Shown: positions 62,962 through 64,000 of the stretch, one piece after another
Position numbering within the stretch: the first letter of the stretch is position 1
Layout: each line of letters opens with the position of its first letter
Assembly (NCBI RefSeq): GCF_012221945.1
Contig: NZ_CP032549.1
Coordinates: forward strand, 3,286,001-3,350,000
DNA length: 64,000 nt
Direction of reading: 5' to 3'
Origin: Glutamicibacter mishrai
GTDB lineage: Bacteria; Actinomycetota; Actinomycetes; Actinomycetales; Micrococcaceae
Notes under the pieces: model-generated
Told to the model about the DNA's origin: nothing
Databases searched by the model: none
Seen by the model: the letters and a program-made list of their open reading frames with translations, nothing else
Program-made: the position numbers and the translations under genes

Positions 62962-63831
62962 ATGACCATGCTCAAAGAAGACAAGCTCGCCGCAGCCACT
63001 CATATGAACGCCGTGCAGCTCAAAGTCGGCGACATGAAGGTCATGAGCGAGTACTACCAAAAAGCGCTGGGGCTGACGGTACTGGATGAAACTGCCGACG
63101 GCACCCGCTTGGGCCGCGGTGCCCAGGAGCTGGTCAACCTGCAAAATGCCCCGGGCCTTCAGCTTCCTGCGCGCAGCGAAGCGGGGCTGTTCCACACCGC
63201 ATTGCTCTTCAATAGCCAAGCAGACCTGGCAGCCACCGTGCTCTCGGCCGCGCAATTCGACCAGAGCAAATTTGTCGGCAGTTCAGATCACCTGGTCTCC
63301 GAAGCCTTCTACTTCACCGACCCCGAAGGCAACGGCATCGAGCTGTACTTCGACCGGCCGCGCGAGACCTGGACCTGGAACAACGGCGAAGTGCGCATGG
63401 ACACCATCTACCTGGACCCCAACAACTACCTCAACACCCACCTGAGCGAACAGGCCGTGGCCTCCTTGCAATCGGCGAGCGCCGATATCGGCCACGTCCA
63501 CCTGCAGGTCGGCGATGTGGCCACCGCGCGCCGGTTCTATGTGGACACCCTGGGTTTTGACGAGACCACCGCGCTGGGCAACCAGGCATTATTCGTCTCC
63601 GCTGGCGGCTACCACCACCACATGGCGATGAACGTGTGGAATTCCCGCGGCGCAGGTCCCCGCAAGGACACCTTGGGGCTTGGCGAGGTGCTGATCAACG
63701 TGCCTACCGCCGATGAGGTCGGCAAGCTGGCGCAGCGATTGAGTTTCGCTGGCGTCACCCATCATCACACCGGTGCCGAATTGCGCTTCAACGATCCCTG
63801 GAACAACCAGCTGCGCGTGGCCGTCGCCTAG
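62962..63831 (+). CDS. VOC-family ring-cleavage dioxygenase, CatE-like
   Basis: This 289-residue protein has two vicinal-oxygen-chelate domains. The first has THMNAVQLKVGDMKVMSEYY (His ligand), LFHTALLF and GNGIELYFDRP. The second has IGHVHLQVGDVATARRFY and a late HHHTGAELRFNDPWNNQLR. The layout matches catechol 2,3-dioxygenase CatE-type and stress-related glyoxalase/bleomycin-resistance proteins. The substrate is not predictable. GGAAAGAAGG lies upstream of the ATG. Confidence 0.85.
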   Translation: MTMLKEDKLAAATHMNAVQLKVGDMKVMSEYYQKALGLTVLDETADGTRLGRGAQELVNLQNAPGLQLPARSEAGLFHTALLFNSQADLAATVLSAAQFDQSKFVGSSDHLVSEAFYFTDPEGNGIELYFDRPRETWTWNNGEVRMDTIYLDPNNYLNTHLSEQAVASLQSASADIGHVHLQVGDVATARRFYVDTLGFDETTALGNQALFVSAGGYHHHMAMNVWNSRGAGPRKDTLGLGEVLINVPTADEVGKLAQRLSFAGVTHHHTGAELRFNDPWNNQLRVAVA

Positions 63832-63852
63832 CCGCAGACCGCGGGCGACGGA

Positions 63853-64000
63853 TCAGGCGGTGGCTTGCAGGTGTTCGGTGATCACCTCGGCGGTCAAGGG
63901 CTTCGTTGCCAGCGGCTGGAAATCGCCATGCTCGCGGCCGCGCAGCACCTGCGCCGCAAAGAGATCCGGGGATCTGACATCGCAGTGCGTCAGATCCTCG
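63853..64000 (-). CDS. C-terminal fragment of a gene running off the window
   Basis: On the minus strand the frame from 63853 (TGA) stays open to the window end for 48 codons. It reads CDVRSPDLFAAQVLRGREHG, continues, and ends VITEHLQATA. The gene starts beyond 64000. It is too short for a family call. Confidence 0.5.
   Translation of the reverse strand, partial: EDLTHCDVRSPDLFAAQVLRGREHGDFQPLATKPLTAEVITEHLQATA

Noticed and set aside
1..64000. tRNA, SRP RNA or rRNA genes, insertion sequences
   Set aside because: No T-loop, cloverleaf, SRP Alu-type or rRNA sequence and no transposase was recognised on either strand.

Overview
The window looks like chromosome of a high-GC Gram-positive actinobacterium, most likely an Arthrobacter/Glutamicibacter-type member of the Micrococcaceae. 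The evidence is the rpmF-rnc-mutM-smc gene order, a membrane-anchored acidic FtsY, frequent GTG and TTG starts, poly(glycerol phosphate) wall teichoic acid genes, and an amt gene preceded by a GlnR-like repeat. The genus is inferred by eye, not from a search. No tRNA, rRNA, insertion sequence or CRISPR array was seen.

Region 1 (1-9.5 kb) is a teichoic acid locus. It holds a family 2 glycosyltransferase, glycerol-3-phosphate cytidylyltransferase (tagD), a single-domain CDP-glycerol phosphotransferase, an 1180-residue protein with two such domains, and a tandem pair of related single-domain enzymes on the opposite strand. Region 2 (9.8-27.3 kb) is the conserved core DUF177-rpmF-rnc-mutM-smc-ftsY. 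It is interrupted after mutM by an ArsR/AHSA1 pair, a sulfurtransferase and a serine hydrolase. It is interrupted again between smc and ftsY by about 7 kb of surface-polymer genes: a hydrolase-TPR fusion, two glycosyltransferases resembling teichoic acid glycosylating enzymes, and an MFS exporter.

Region 3 (27.5-34.8 kb) holds exported or membrane proteins: a broken SH3-repeat protein, a membrane-anchored Ig-like protein, an OafA-type acyltransferase with an SGNH domain, a coiled-coil lipoprotein, and the ammonium transporter with GlnR-like boxes. Region 4 (34.9-47.9 kb) looks like a general-stress island: large catalase, BrkB/YihY membrane protein, PPOX-fold general stress protein and CsbD. 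A three-gene overlapping operon of unknown product follows: an acyl-CoA-dehydrogenase-fold flavoprotein, a PIG-L deacetylase fused to a NodS-like methyltransferase, and a GT2 glycosyltransferase. A leftward set comes next: lipase-like hydrolase, DUF6480, cyclodeaminase-like protein, a decayed FMN reductase, an all-helical protein and a phytoene-dehydrogenase-like oxidoreductase.

Region 5 (48.3-53.5 kb) has an M23 peptidase with a very long low-complexity tail, ffh, and an unrecognised 397-residue protein. Region 6 (53.5-64 kb) is catabolic: gntP-type permease, family III CoA-transferase and HMG-CoA-lyase-like enzyme form a tight operon convergent with an IclR regulator. Two paralogous acyl-CoA synthetases flank it. 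A PfkB kinase and a two-domain VOC dioxygenase follow.

The most interesting material is the PIG-L/NodS-like/GT2/flavoprotein operon, two pseudogenes whose lesions can be read directly, the GlnR-like boxes before amt, and an ArsR operator placed between -35 and -10 of its own promoter.
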